A stretch of 64,000 bases of DNA, taken from assembly GCA_047967505.1 (NCBI GenBank), contig CM106540.1; one strand, written 5' to 3'. Position 1 is the first letter of the stretch. Each line of letters opens with the position of its first letter. The position numbers and the translations under genes are program-made. The notes beneath the pieces were generated by a model that worked only from the letters and a program-made list of their open reading frames with translations, ran no database searches and was not told the origin of the DNA. Positions 1 to 11,259 of the stretch are shown here, in pieces. The DNA comes from Dipteris shenzhenensis (lineage: Eukaryota > Polypodiophyta > Polypodiopsida > Gleicheniales).

Positions 1-281
1 TCTCTCAATCTGGGCCGTTGTTACGTAGCACAACGCGCAAGATCTACCGTCGATGGAGTTCATCAACGCATGCAGTAACCTCTGTTTGCATTGTCTACAA
101 ACTCGCTCATTGCACTGATCGTCTTTCCTTTCAACCCTCCATATCACCTCTTGCACTTTCCCTTCCATATCTCAGCAATGCTGCTTGCTTGCTCGTATCC
201 AGACCAGGCCGTCGTCTTCCTCTGATCACAGCCTGACTCGCCTCCGGAACCCCAAGACTTTCCAGGGTCCGGAGCACTTTC

Positions 282-1942
282 ATGAGCCTTGTCGACGCAC
301 CTCCTGCTGTCGAGGAGCAACAGCCTCCGCCATCCTCCATCAACGATACTGCAGACTCCTCCGTCACAAACCCGATAAGCACTCCGTCATGTAGCAACTT
401 TGGAAGCCGCAAAGCCAGCAGTGTCAGCAGCCAAGGCTCCTTGCGAGAACAGCAGCGTCCGCACAGCAGAAACTCCATCGGAAGCAGCCGTCTGGAAATT
501 CGACAGAGCCCGAGGTGGGCAGTTAGAACTCCGGACTCGCTTTCCAGGAAGAACAATATAATCAAGGAGAGCCCCAAACTCAAACCGGCCACACTGATTA
601 CTCGAGCAGGCACATCCAGAACAGGCACCCCCGATTCCCATCGCAGGTCGTTTGTCCGAGAAAGCCCCAGATTGCCAAGAGTAAGCACGCCAGAGTCTTT
701 GCCTCGGAGTTATTCAGAGATCCCAAGATTGAGAGTTAGCACTCCAGACTCATTCTCCAGGGGCAGTACTCGCAGATCAAGTTTTCAAAGCCAGGGAGAA
801 GATACCTGGGATTTCAGCGTTGCTACCTCTAGTTCCCTGCTTAAAGAGGACAACCAAAACTTTTATTGCAAGCCCAGCCCTAGGAGTTGCCTGCACGTTT
901 GCGGCCCTTCCGGTCGTAGGAATCCTATCGGTCCTGTTAGCGACGTAAAAGACCAACGGATCACCATCTGGCAGCCGCAGCAACACAAGGTTGAACCGTA
1001 TGCAAGAAGGAAGGCCAATCCTGAGGGTTACTTGTTCACCTGCTTCCTTGATTACAACAGATACATCCCTGCTCCTCCTCCCGTGTCCTTTGACTATTTT
1101 GTGCGTCCGGAGAGCCTGCAATACTCATCGTATACACCTTGCTCTCTTCCGAGTACTCCAAGGTCAAATTGCTCCTCTGCGTTCTCTCAGCCTGGTGGAC
1201 GGCTATATTCTCGACCACCAACGCCACCTCGTCTGACCCGAGCAAAGGTATCTCGATATGGCAAATCGTTCTGTTAACTTTCTGGTGTTTCCAACCAGGC
1301 ATTCTAATGTAAGCTAGATAAGTACCGAAATGTATTCAGTAGTTAAGGTAACTAGCACGTGTCCTTTCGCAGGACGTTCATAGGGTTGCGATGGCAGGCG
1401 CACCGGTCGATGTAAAAGAACTTCCAAATTGCTACATTTTTGTTGTGGAAGTTCCTGGTCTAAAAAATACAGACGTAAAGGTGAGACTGAGAAGAATCTT
1501 GTTAATCTCTATCCCCGTCTTCATTTCCCCAAGCCGAATTCAAATACAGCTTAAACTTAATTGCTTCCAAACGTTTCGATCAACGACTGTTTCTCAGGCC
1601 ATATGTTTTCTCAATATATAATCAATAGGCGGTATCCCAACGTGACCTCCAACCAGCCTTGTAAAATATGTTTCTCAGGTCCAAGTTGAAAACGATAGTA
1701 TTCTAAAGATAAGTGGAGAAAGGAAACGCGAAGAATGCACGGAATGCGACATTAAATACATCCGCGTGGAGCGTCAAGCTGGAAAATTTCAAAGAAAATT
1801 CAATCTAGCCGCCAATGCTAACTTGGACAATATATCCGCAGCTTGCCAAGATGGTCTATTGTCGGTCGTTGTGCCAAAAACTCCGGCCCCAGAGCATCAC
1901 AGGCCAAAGAACTTTGAGGTAAAGATCGGCACAATGCATTAG
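282..1942 (+). CDS. Alpha-crystallin (Hsp20) domain protein with long Ser/Pro-rich N-terminal extension, 3 exons
   Basis: Proposed exons are 282-1247, 1373-1480 and 1679-1942, giving about 445 residues. Exon 1 encodes about 322 residues of Ser/Pro/Arg-rich, probably disordered sequence with repeated STPDS/STPES-like motifs. Exons 2-3 encode a plant class II-like alpha-crystallin domain: VDVKELPNCYIFVVEVPGL, then VQVENDSILKISGERKRE and a C-terminal QDGLLSVVVPK. Introns are GTATCT...TTTCGCAG (125 bp) and GTGAGA...TTTCTCAG (198 bp), both phase 0. ATG 282 is the first ATG after an in-frame TGA at 234-236. Small Hsps are ATP-independent chaperones holding unfolding proteins; class II members are usually cytosolic and about 155 residues long. 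The alternative is two genes: an exon-1 gene ending at TAA 1275-1277 and a short Hsp20 starting at ATG 1391. I prefer the fusion because homology to the class II linker runs upstream of ATG 1391 to the acceptor at 1372. The domain is secure; the fusion is inference. Confidence 0.62.
1373..1942 (+). CDS. Hsp20 alpha-crystallin domain exons (class II-like)
   Basis: These are the two downstream exons of the preceding gene, listed separately because their identity is much firmer than the fusion. After splicing 1481-1678 the reading frame is open from 1373 to TAG 1940-1942, 123 residues. The domain holds the PGL loop, the ISGERKRE strand, the RKFNL strand and the closing GLLSVVVPK, in the family order. 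The usual class II N-terminal arm (about 40 residues) is absent here, so it must be replaced by upstream sequence or missing. I saw no clear heat-shock element just upstream. Confidence 0.85.
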
Positions 1943-3305
1943 CTGCCTTTGTGCGCTCGCATGTAACGCTTTTTTTATAGACAGACAGCATTCCTGGTCC
2001 GTAAAGATGTAGCCCGAGGTGCTACTATCCACAGACTTTCCACAGTTCGCAAATACTTACAGAAGTCAAACAATCATTCTGGAGATTTGTCGTTGCCCTC
2101 ATGTAAACTTGTGTTCAACGATTAATTCGTTATGAAACTCGGGTTTCTTTTCTTGAAGTGCGGCACTTATAAAAAAAACTCTGAACACGTTGTATAGCTG
2201 TGAACATGCCCAGGGCATTGTAGCGACACGTTTCCTTTTGACAAACACATTGAACAGGTTTGACTAATTAATATCCGGCTAGACAGAACACCTCACATAT
2301 AGAGTAAGATGCACCTAAGGACACAATGAGGTCACACATAATAAAAGCAAGCTCTCTCCTACCAGCATATGTAGAGTTCAGTAGAGGTACATCTCAATGT
2401 GCACTATAAGAAAATACAGCACAGCTAATCATGTCAACAATCGTATGAGCCGCCTGTATGTATGTTTTAAAATCTTTCCCTTAAAAGTTAATATACAACT
2501 TTCTTTATCCCTAAATATACAACTTTCTTTTTCCCTGGCAAAAAAAAAAATCAATTGATTAAGCCATGTGGCATACTGTGACTCAATGTACAATATAAGA
2601 AAATGCTACTCCATGTGCAGTAAAAGAAACTATTGCACATTGTTTTTACCTAATCATGTCAACTATCGACAATCTATAACTAGGTTCTAGCCTATTTTAC
2701 TCAATGGTGTACAAAATATCATGCCATTTGGTCTGAGAAACCCATCCCTCGCATCCTAACCTCGACCTAAAAATCCCACATCACCCTATCATATGTCTTC
2801 TTGAAATCCAAGAAGAGGACGGCAATAGGCTGAGACTCCTCATAGACCCAGGTTGGCTAACGTAATCACCCCCTCAAAATTTAAAAGTGTAGAGAGCATG
2901 CACAATGGCTGAGCCACGTAAGGCTCACCATAGCAACCTAATCACCCTATCCTAATTCACAAGTGTAGAGAGTGTCTATGTGTAAGTCAGGGCAAGGGGT
3001 GTGACTCACACCTGGGGTGCCAACTCCCTTTAGTAAGAATACCTTTGAAAATTTTGAGTACGAGATGGGTTTAAGAATATGCCATGAGTAAAAGATAGTC
3101 AGATTAAACTAGGGTTAGGGCATCTAACCCTTTTCTTTATATCACCCTATGTATTAGTGCTATGCACAATATTGAACACATGATGGTGGTGAGATGGTTT
3201 CTGAACACCTTCCCTCAAGATCAACATCATGAATTAGGTCTTCCCTCAAGATGATGATTCTGGAGAATCGAAGGAGGATTGAGGATTACATTCCATCACA
3301 CCCCT
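1943..3305. other. Intergenic, no gene recognised
   Basis: AT-rich sequence following the Hsp20 gene. It holds only short local duplications, for example the tandem tatacaactttcttt pair around 2,490-2,535. No coding region with family motifs was seen on either strand. Confidence 0.5.
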
Positions 3306-4914
3306 TTAATGGGAATGTCCTTTCTCTGAGTCAAACCAAGAGCTTGTCGGTGCTTCTTGAAAATCTCTTTGCCAAGTGATGAAGTGCTCTCTGATATCAA
3401 TGTGCTTTGTCCTGGAGTAGTATACTGGATTCTTGGCCAATGCTTGAGCCGATTGATTATCACAATATATTGTCATTGGCTTTGATTCATCAAAGTAATC
3501 TATTTTTGACAATAATCTTCTAAGCCATATAGCCTCACATGCTCCTATAGTGAGTGCCCTATATTCTGCTTAGGTTGAAGACAAAGAAATTGTTGGCTAT
3601 TTGTTTGACAATCATGATATAGCACCTTGACCAAAGAAAAAATGCATATCCCTATATAGATCTCTTGGTCTCATGATCTCCTACATAGTCACTGTCACAA
3701 TATTCATGCAACCTTGGATGACTTCCTCTGTATTCTATTCCAAACTGTCTTGTACCTCTGATGTATCTCCAAGACTCTTTTGGCTACATTCCATTGAAAT
3801 TATTTTGGATTTTCCATAAACTGTGCTAGTGAACTTTCTTCATAACAAATATATGGCCGTGTGATAAGTCAGATATATAAGAGATCCGATTAGCTACCGA
3901 TAGTATCTATTTGTATGCATTTCTTTCTTCACTGTAGCCAACCATGATGCATTTATGTGACTTTGCATCCAATTTTTTGTAATGATCATCATGTATGTGG
4001 GCATATGCTATGCAACCAAATATGTGGAGATGCCCAATGCATGGCTTGTGTCCAGTGAATGCTTCATAAGGTGTCATACCTTGAATCAATTTGGTTGGAA
4101 GCTGATTAAGCAAGTAGTTTATAGTGGCAATTGCTTCTGCACAATACTTATTTGAAAGATGCTTCTCACTACGCATTGCTCTAGCACTATCTACTAAAGT
4201 ACTATTATTCCTTTCAGCTCTTGCATTCTACTGAGCCGTATGTGCACAAGTGAATTGTCTTCGAATGCCATTACTTCTACAACATTTAATGAATGTTGAA
4301 GACATGTATTCACCTCCTCTATCTCATCTCATGACTTTGATCTTTCTGCCTGTCTGGTTTTCTACCATGGCTATCAATTCTTAAAATTTTGAAAAGACTT
4401 CATATTTCTCTTTCAGAAAGTAGACCCAACAATATCTGATGTAGTCGTCGATGAAAGTCAAGTAATAAAGTGAACCATTGATGCTGTGGGTCTAGGCATA
4501 ACCCCATACATCTGTGTGACTTAAATCAAGAATACATCTTTCTTGAGAGGTGCTTTTGCCAAAATTGGTTAGCTTTTGTTTACCAAAGTAGCATGCTTCA
4601 AAAAATCAAGCTTTTGAAATTGACATGTCATATCTCTTGTTCCATACTACGGAAAGTTGCATCTGTTGCAGTTGAGATGACATGGCATGTAAATCTGGAA
4701 CTGAAGCTAGCATTCTGAACAAGCATCCTTCCTTGATTGCTTTTCCTACTAGTGTATTTCCTTTGGATTTATCTCTGATCGTGCATTCACCTGCATCGAA
4801 GATGACTCGATAGCTATGTTTTGTCATTTTCCCAACTGATAAGAGATTCTTGCTGAGCTTTAGAGCATAGAGTACATCCTTCACCAATCCTTTTGTACCA
4901 GTGAATTTGTTCAT
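3306..4914 (-). pseudogene. Ty1/copia retrotransposon pol fragment (GAG-pre-integrase, integrase, RNase H)
   Basis: Reading the minus strand from 4914, the order is a GAG-pre-integrase segment (LLSVGKMTKH, 4914-4606), an integrase core in broken frames (about 4570-4200), the end of integrase with NYLLNQLPTK and TPYEAFTG (4176-3907), and a C-terminal RNase H piece with CDNQSA and RTKHIDIREHF (3512-3306). Most of the reverse transcriptase expected before RNase H is missing. Several stops and frameshifts separate the blocks, so this is a dead, internally deleted copy. Domain order is that of copia (integrase before RT/RNase H), not gypsy. Confidence 0.85.
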
Positions 4915-4924
4915 AAGGGCAATG

Positions 4925-5069
4925 CCTAAGTGATTTTTTTCTAAAGTTGAATTAAGAAACCCCTCTTGTCATTGTAAACCTGTTAAATTTTCCCTAAAAG
5001 TTAAATTAAAATACCCCTCCTTTTGAATGCACGTGGTACACTAAAATCTTATGAGGTGAACCCCCCAAG
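4925..5069. mobile_element. Partial copy of the CTCGGGGGG MITE family
   Basis: This resembles the right half of the element at 48,374-48,633. It shares the aaacccctc and ataccccctcctttt blocks, a gaatgcacgtgg motif, and a ggtgaaccccccaag end. The left half is missing; sequence switches straight into the copia fragment at about 4,920, so it is truncated or nested. Confidence 0.6.
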
Positions 5070-5203
5070 GATCACAAAGAAACTTTTTTTATGGGATTAA
5101 TAGCTCTACATGGTACAAGGCGATCCATCCTCTCATCATCACATCCAATTTGGATGTATGCATGGTATAACAACCTCAATCAAGGTGTTAGAGCTATATA
5201 CAG

Positions 5204-5575
5204 TGGTCTACAAGCGGTAATTGCTTCTTTATCAATGGTTGCTTAGTCTCTTGGGCAAGTAAGAAGCAACGACATTGTGTTGCTATTTCTACCACAGAAT
5301 CTGAGTATGTAGCAGCCTCTCTTGTAGCTCAAGAATTGGTTTGGCTGCTCAATTACTTACAGATATTGGTCATCTTCCCTCATCTAGTACTCATCTCAGA
5401 TGTGATAATCAAAGTGCCATTAGTCTGGCTAAAGACTATGTTCAACATAAAAAATCCAAGCATATTGCTTTTCATTACCATTATGTCAGACATGAAGTGA
5501 AGAAAGGGATGATAATGATTGAACATTGTCCCACTTCTCAGATGATTGTGGATATTCTCACTTAAGGACTTAGTG
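5204..5575 (+). pseudogene. Ty1/copia RNase H fragment, plus strand
   Basis: The frame begins near 5,204 with a SWASKKQ-like and TTESEYVAAS motif. It shifts by one base at about 5,340 and continues with CDNQSAISLAKD and a KHIAFHYHYVR-like segment to a stop at 5,575. These are the catalytic Asp/Glu motifs of copia RNase H. It is opposite in strand to the copia fragment at 3.3-4.9 kb, so it derives from another insertion. Only the 3' end of pol is kept. Confidence 0.8.
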
Positions 5576-5749
5576 AGGCATGCTTCACAGTGCTACGATC
5601 AAAACTTGGAGTTCTTGCAGCTTCTCTCTTCCAAGATTAACACACCTATGGGTGACCTTTTGTATATAGATGCACATCTGCATTACATACTTGTAAATAA
5701 TTGTACAAATGCATCACTTTAACTCTATGATCAACTTGTATACTTGTAT

Positions 5750-5835
5750 ATAGAAGCTCGGGTTTTTTCCTTGTGCTCCCCAAGGGTTTTTTCATCCATA
5801 GCTAGAGACCCACTTGGGAATGCCATTTCATTACC
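5750..5835 (+). repeat. LTR-like remnant shared with 9,776-9,860
   Basis: A segment reading gctcgggttttttccttgtgctccccaagg followed by catagctagag lies 180 bp downstream of the copia RNase H fragment. A diverged direct copy occurs at 9,776-9,860. Position and repetition suggest the end of a copia LTR. No complete LTR pair was found. Confidence 0.45.
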
Positions 5836-6060
5836 TCTATTAAGGTTTTAGGATGCCACCTAGGAATACCCAAGACTATGCACCTTGCCATGTGTCACTA
5901 TGCTTTTGATTGGCAATAGCTCAATCGAGGTATTACTGACCACTTCCCATCCCCTCAAGTCCTATTTATTTTGGTGTCCCCCTTGTGTTCCACTTTGCCC
6001 GCAATGGCACAAAGGTGGACACCCTTAGCTTGCAACCACCCTAAAGTCCCACGTGCAAGT

Positions 6061-6170
6061 TAGCACGTTTTAAGGTTTTCTTTGACATGATAAGCAATAA
6101 CGTTTTTGAAAAATTGATTCAGGATTTCTAGAATTAAATACTATTTAAAAGTCTTTTTGAATAAAAAACT
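6061..6170 (+). repeat. Left member of a ~105-bp direct repeat (partner 8,228-8,338)
   Basis: Both members share ggttttctttgac.tgataa, a cgtttttgaaaaattgatt-like block, and gaattaaatactatttaaaag. They bracket about 2.06 kb of AT-rich and tandemly repeated DNA in the same orientation. They could be a very decayed solo pair of LTRs or the ends of an old duplication. Confidence 0.55.
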
Positions 6171-7039
6171 ATCCCATATCTAAAATGAATAATTGTCATT
6201 TTCATTATTACAAACTTTTCCATGGCTGTTTTTATCGAAGGTATACTTATATCAATATAAAATCTTGGCAAAAGTTTAGCGAGCTAGTTTTCTTAGTTTC
6301 ACAATATTGACAGAACATAATAGACTTTTATATATTTTCTTTTGAAATTTGAAGTAAAAGATGTAAATCTTGGCAAAACTTTACTTTTTTTCTCATAAAA
6401 TTTTCAAATCATGGCGAATATTCCACATGTTTATTTTAAAGAGGGCATACAAACTTTCAACATCAATATAAAAGTTTCACCTCTTAACAAAACTAACATG
6501 AAAAAATCATCCATGGACTTTTCCTTGCAATCTTATTTCATTCCATTACCCATTGCATCTCAATTCCGATTATGTAAGAAATTATGCATTTTCTCATGAA
6601 CATCAAATAATGGGAAATATCGTAACACTTGCATATCCTATAATGAGAATATAGGTTTCTAGTATGCAAGCATTGCTATATATTAATGCATGATCTTGTT
6701 GATGGGATTTTTTATAAGAACCAATCCCTCATAAACTAACTAAGAAAAATTACAACTATTATGGCTAACCAAATATAAGTATTTATTTAAAATATTGAAT
6801 CTCATGAAGTACTTAGACTTTTTAGTACTTTAGCTTAGTGACATTAATTTGGTGACACAAGCTCCTCATGAAGTACTTAGAATTTTTAGTACTTTAGCTT
6901 GGTGACAATAATTTGTATACTTATGTTCTTTAGAATCTTGCAAGTATGGAAAAAGTTCTAAAGGGGAAAAAATATATATATTAAGCCTTGGACCAAAAAA
7001 TCATTAAATAATATATCATATCCATATCCTACTTTAGAA
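6171..7039. other. AT-rich spacer, no gene recognised
   Basis: No supported coding region. A ~40-bp direct duplication (tgaagtacttaga.tttttagtactttagctt) occurs at about 6,804 and 6,867. Confidence 0.5.
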
Positions 7040-8220
7040 AATTTCAGCTTCCATATGGGACTTCAAGTTCCCTCATGGAATTTCAAGTTTGCTCATGGTA
7101 TTTCCTCCTTTTTGTGTCATCTCTTGCATGGTAGTTAGAGTCCCTTATGGAAATAAACCAATTTCCCTTGATGTTTTAAATCAATATCCCATTCGACCAC
7201 TTGAAGACTTAAACATGACATTTGAATCAATATCTTTCATGAATATTTGAAGTCTTCCACATGAAATTCGAATTCCCCATATATGACGGACCTTAAACAT
7301 GACATGACATTCGAATATTTGAAGTCTTAAACATGACATTCGAATCAATAGCCTACTTGACTATTTGAAACCATAAACATGACATTTGAAACAATATCTT
7401 GTGTGAATATTTGAGGCCTTTTACCAATAGCCCGTGTGAATATTTGAAGTCTTTCACCAATAGTCCTTGATGGATTAAAATCTTGCATGAGTATTTGAAA
7501 TCTTGTTGAACATTACATTTGAAGTCCCACATATGAGTTTGATACTCCCATATAGGAGTGGATCAATATCCCACATAGAATCTTTAAAGTACTAAACATC
7601 AATTTAAAGTCCCACATACAAGTTTAGAAGTTCGCTTTGGGAGTGAATCAATATCCCACATGGAATATTTGAATTTCCAAATGAGATATTTAAAGTTATT
7701 TCAAATCTTTTTTATTCAAATGACATTTGAAGTCCCACGTATGAGTTTGGTACTCCTATATAAGAGTGGATCAATATCCCACATGGAATCTTTGAAATCC
7801 TGAACATCATATTTAAAGTCCCACATACAAGTTTAGAAGTCCCCTTTGGGAGAGAATCAATATCCCACATGCAATATTTGAATTTCCAAATAGGACATTT
7901 CAAGTGTCGTATAGGCGTTTGGAGGTCCTTTATGGAATCTTAAGTCCCACATAGGCAATCTAGGGTCCCTTATGGGATTTCAAGTCCCACATAGGACTTT
8001 TGGAGTCTCATACGAGATGTGATCTATGTCATACAAGGGATTTGAAGTTGCATATAGGAGCTCGGGATCCCTCATGGGATTTGAAGTTCGACATAGGAGT
8101 TTTGGGGTCCCTTATGAGATTCGATTTATGTCCCACAAGGGATTTGAAGTCCCATAGAGAAGTTCATGTGTCCCTTGTAGGATTTGATCATATCCCATAA
8201 GGAATTAGTAAAGTCCCTTA
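7040..8220 (+). repeat. Degenerate short tandem repeat (gatttgaagtcccacatagg-like)
   Basis: About 1.2 kb built from variants of a 30-60 bp unit containing atttgaagtcccacata, followed by agg.gttt and cccttatggg or gatcaatatcccacat. Units are diverged and of unequal length. No coding signal; short open frames here are chance products of the repeat. Confidence 0.75.
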
Positions 8221-8227
8221 TCAAATG

Positions 8228-8338
8228 TAACAAGTTTTCGGGTTTTCTTTGACCTGATAACAAATATCGTTTTTAAAGAATTAATTCGGGGTTCATAGAA
8301 TTAAATATTATTTAAAAGAACTTTTTGAAGAAACAAAC
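8228..8338 (+). repeat. Right member of ~105-bp direct repeat (partner 6,061-6,170)
   Basis: See the partner; shared blocks are in the same order and orientation, with roughly 20 percent differences judged by eye. Confidence 0.55.
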
Positions 8339-8513
8339 GTAAAAAAAAAAAAACCTGCTTGTAGGTCATCAATTATAGAGTGTAGGCTCTTGGCACAACC
8401 ATATGCCATGGGTACTCACAAATTTAATTTAAGCATATGACAAATCATTTATATGAAAAGAGATTTGAATAGATGTATTAATTGGATTAAAAGGAAATTT
8501 TACAGTAGACTGT

Positions 8514-8648
8514 CAGCTTATATAATTATAGAAAGAAAAAAAGGGTGGGTTAGGCCCCTAGTAACCCAACCAAAACTAACTCAATCTTATATTATTATAG
8601 AAAGAAAAAAGGGTTGGGTTAGGCCCCTACTAACCCAACCAAAACTTG
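8514..8648 (+). repeat. Tandem duplication of a ~68-bp unit
   Basis: Two adjacent copies contain attatagaaagaaaaa, then gggttaggcccct and taacccaaccaaaact. Each unit carries an internal inverted repeat (gggtta...taaccc). Confidence 0.75.
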
Positions 8649-9210
8649 ATCTTGAGCTAGGGAGTAAATTTAACAATAGTTTAAAGCACGATCTGATAAG
8701 ATCATCTAATTTGGCAATTAAATTTCCCAAATCATACTCACTCCTACAATACATTCTCCATCCACCTACCTTCACCAAATGCGAGAAAATAACTTGGTTC
8801 CATGTACTCCAAAATACCAAGGCCATCGAAGCATGCCCATAGCGCTAGCATGCCACGAGCGTCAATGGGAGGCCTATGGTATCTCCAATGATTGTAAGCT
8901 TCCACCATGCCTTAATACAAAAGCTTGCTATCAAACCCGATCTATGGACCTTAGTTTCTACTTTCATCCATACATTCCTTACCACACGGATAGGACCAAA
9001 GTAAATTGTGCTTTACTTTTTGAATTACGTACCCACATGATAGACATAATGGGTACATTGCTATCGACTTGGCCAATATTTCCTTGATTGGTAACCAAAG
9101 ATGAAGGGATTTCTAAAGGAGAAAGCTTGCCCAACCTACTTTACATCCTTGAGAAAATGCAAAAAATAAGAATGCACTTTGTTTTGGCTAAATATTGGGA
9201 ATGACTTGCA
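8649..9210. other. No gene recognised
   Basis: Unique-looking AT-rich sequence. The short open frames show no family motif. Confidence 0.4.
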
Positions 9211-9252
9211 TCCCCAAGGAATGCACTACTAAGAAACCCTATGTATAATGTG
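9211..9252. mobile_element. Short fragment of the CTCGGGGGG MITE family
   Basis: The stretch ccccaaggaatgcactactaagaaacccta resembles the terminal 45 bp of the copies at 47.8 and 48.4 kb (gtgcact.gtactaagaaacccta). Only one end is present. Confidence 0.4.
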
Positions 9253-9437
9253 CACTATACATTCATCCTCATGCAGCATACTCATCCTTGGAGTGACCGA
9301 AGCAATTTCCTTATACATTCATCCTTAGTACAATAGAAAAGGACAGTTGAATATTTGTTGTGTTCATATACACCGCATGAAATCGGTCATTTTAGGTGGA
9401 TGAATTGTGCAAAACATGAAGGCATGCAGATTATCAG

Positions 9438-9565
9438 ATGAAGAGCTCAAACATCAAACTTGAAGATCTCAAGCCTTGATTATGCATCATCACTATGTCA
9501 AATGAAGAGCTCAAACATCGAACTTGAAGATATCAAGCCTTGATTATGCATCATCACTATGTCAA
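9438..9565 (+). repeat. Tandem duplication of a 64-bp unit
   Basis: Two nearly identical adjacent copies contain atgaagagctcaaacatc, aacttgaagat and gattatgcatcatcactatg. High identity implies a recent event. Confidence 0.85.
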
Positions 9566-9775
9566 AGAAGTTGACATTTCCAGGCAGAGTTTTCCATTTT
9601 CCACACATACTTTGCACTGTATCACATGCACCAAACATAGTGCCTATACTTTCCACTGTACTATGGACAAGTTCTTGTCTTATGTCTTTGTACTATCCAC
9701 ATGCAATTTGCACTATACCATTCAAACTAGCATATGGGCATCCTTTGTATATATATTTTCACATAGATATATATA

Positions 9776-9860
9776 GTGGCTCAGGTTTTTCCCTTGTACT
9801 CCCCAAGGTTTTTTTCAGCCACAGCTAGAGGGCCTAGTTTGAGTGGGGGTGTTAGACCTA
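9776..9860 (+). repeat. LTR-like remnant shared with 5,750-5,835
   Basis: Contains ggctcaggtttttccc, ttgtactccccaaggtttt and cagctagagggcc, then gagtgggggtgttag, a typical copia 3'-end style. No adjacent pol was found. Confidence 0.45.
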
Positions 9861-10039
9861 TAACACTTATTTCATTAATTTTAGACTTGTCAATGTACAA
9901 ATTCATTTTTACATATACTTTTGGACTAGTTTTTAGATAAAATTTAAGAAAAACCCAATCTTCAAAGCACATATAAAAACATAAAAACAAGCATTTTTTT
10001 ATATATTTTTTAAGGACATGAAACTAAAATTATAAAATT

Positions 10040-10320
10040 TAACGCAGCCTAGATAAGTTACATGAAAAAATAAGATTCAGTTGTTGTAAACTCTCTTAAT
10101 ATTTAATGGTGTTAATAAACACCTTCAAAAGTTAAGCCTGAGATAAGTTACACAAAAAAGAGTGGTTTACAAAAAAAAGAGTGGTTCAGTAATTGTAAAC
10201 TCTCTTAATATTTATAATAGTGTTTAGGAAACACTTTCAAAAGTTACAAGTGGAAGTAGCAAACTCTCACAATATTTATAATTTAGGTGTTGAAAAACAC
10301 CAAAAGTTACAATAAGACTC
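10040..10320 (+). repeat. Three diverged copies of a ~100-bp repeat
   Basis: Blocks of gtaaactctcttaatattta followed by a gtgtt...aaacacc inverted motif and caaaagtta recur at about 10,085, 10,193 and 10,255. Confidence 0.6.
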
Positions 10321-10381
10321 TCATTGGAAGGCAAATTTATTTTCAAGACTACAGCCATTCAATTTGATGAATTTTCTATTT

Positions 10382-10816
10382 TCAAGCCTTTAGCCTAAAT
10401 TCAACCCATTCAAGAGCTGAGCTCACCTCATCCTCATCGATGTAGTTAAAATTATAGAAGAGAAGTAAGGATTGATGAATTTTCTCCTGCATAACACTTT
10501 GTTTATTCCGAATGGCTTGCGCTTCCTGTGGGGGAAATCTTCCATAACGAGCCACACGCGAAGATATCTCACTTTGAAAGTCTATCAGCTCTCTCCTATA
10601 TGACTGCAATTAATCTATTTCAGTAGTAGCCATACTTATTTTTCTTTTCTCTTCCTTCTCTAAGCCCTTCTGACAAGCAAAGTCATCCTTCTCGTACTGG
10701 GTTAATGGAGCTGGATGTTGCTTTCTCTCCTCTCTCTTTCCTTGGTTCTCGGCAATCCATACTTTGATGCTGCTAATGGCTTGCTCGACAGAATCGATTA
10801 CCTTAAAAAGATCCAT
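10382..10816 (-). pseudogene. Small charged helical protein, paralogue of 12,226-12,678, with in-frame stop
   Basis: From ATG 10,816 the frame reads 68 residues starting MDLFKVIDSVEQAISSIK, meets TAA at 10,610-10,612, then continues in the same frame for 75 residues to the stop at 10,382. It aligns along its whole length with the protein at 12,226: shared features are the MD start, the PLT..E...F pattern, the YGRF motif near the middle, and NY.D..EV near the C-terminus. I do not recognise the family. The frame past the stop stays homologous, so the stop is a recent nonsense change rather than the true end. The predicted structure is charged and helical with no signal peptide or membrane segment. 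Confidence 0.7.
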
Positions 10817-10829
10817 AAAAACGAGAGGA

Positions 10830-11250
10830 GGAAGGTAACGAGAGTGAGGAAGGTAACTAGAGGAGGTAAGGCAAGATGAAAGGAGTATGCTTGAGAAGAG
10901 GAGGTAAGGCTGCGGGCAAGATGAAAGGAGCAAGCTTGAGGAGAGGAGTAAGGTAAGAAGAGCAAAGTGGAAAAAGTGTTTGCTGCGGGTGAGATATAGA
11001 AGACGAACGAGGTGAGGAAGGTAACGAGAGTGAGGAAAGATATAGAAGATGAACGAGATGAGGAAGGTAACGAGAGTGAGGAAGGTAACTAGAGGAGGTA
11101 AGGCAAGATGAAAGGAGTATGCTTGAGGAGAGGAGGTAAGGTTGCAGGCAAGATGGAAGGAGCAAGCTTGAGGAGAGGAGTAAGGTAAGAAGAGCAAAGT
11201 GGAAGAAGTGTTTGCTGCGGGTGAGATATAGAAGATGAACGACTACTAGG
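10830..11250 (-). repeat. Tandem duplication (~240-bp unit) upstream of the 10,816 gene
   Basis: A purine-rich unit with ggaggtaaggcaagatgaaagg, a ggagcaagcttgaggagagg core and agtgtttgctgcgggtgagatatagaag occurs twice, at about 10,833 and 11,073. It lies in the presumed 5' region of the minus-strand gene. Open frames of 102-195 residues through it are repeat-derived. Confidence 0.8.
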
Positions 11251-11259
11251 GGATTTATA

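Noticed and set aside
18-394. Short open frames upstream of and overlapping the start of the first gene
   Set aside because: They overlap the better-supported frame from 282 and have no recognisable motif.
3306-5575. One complete copia element across 3.3-5.6 kb
   Set aside because: The two pol pieces are on opposite strands, RT is missing, and no matching LTR pair surrounds them.
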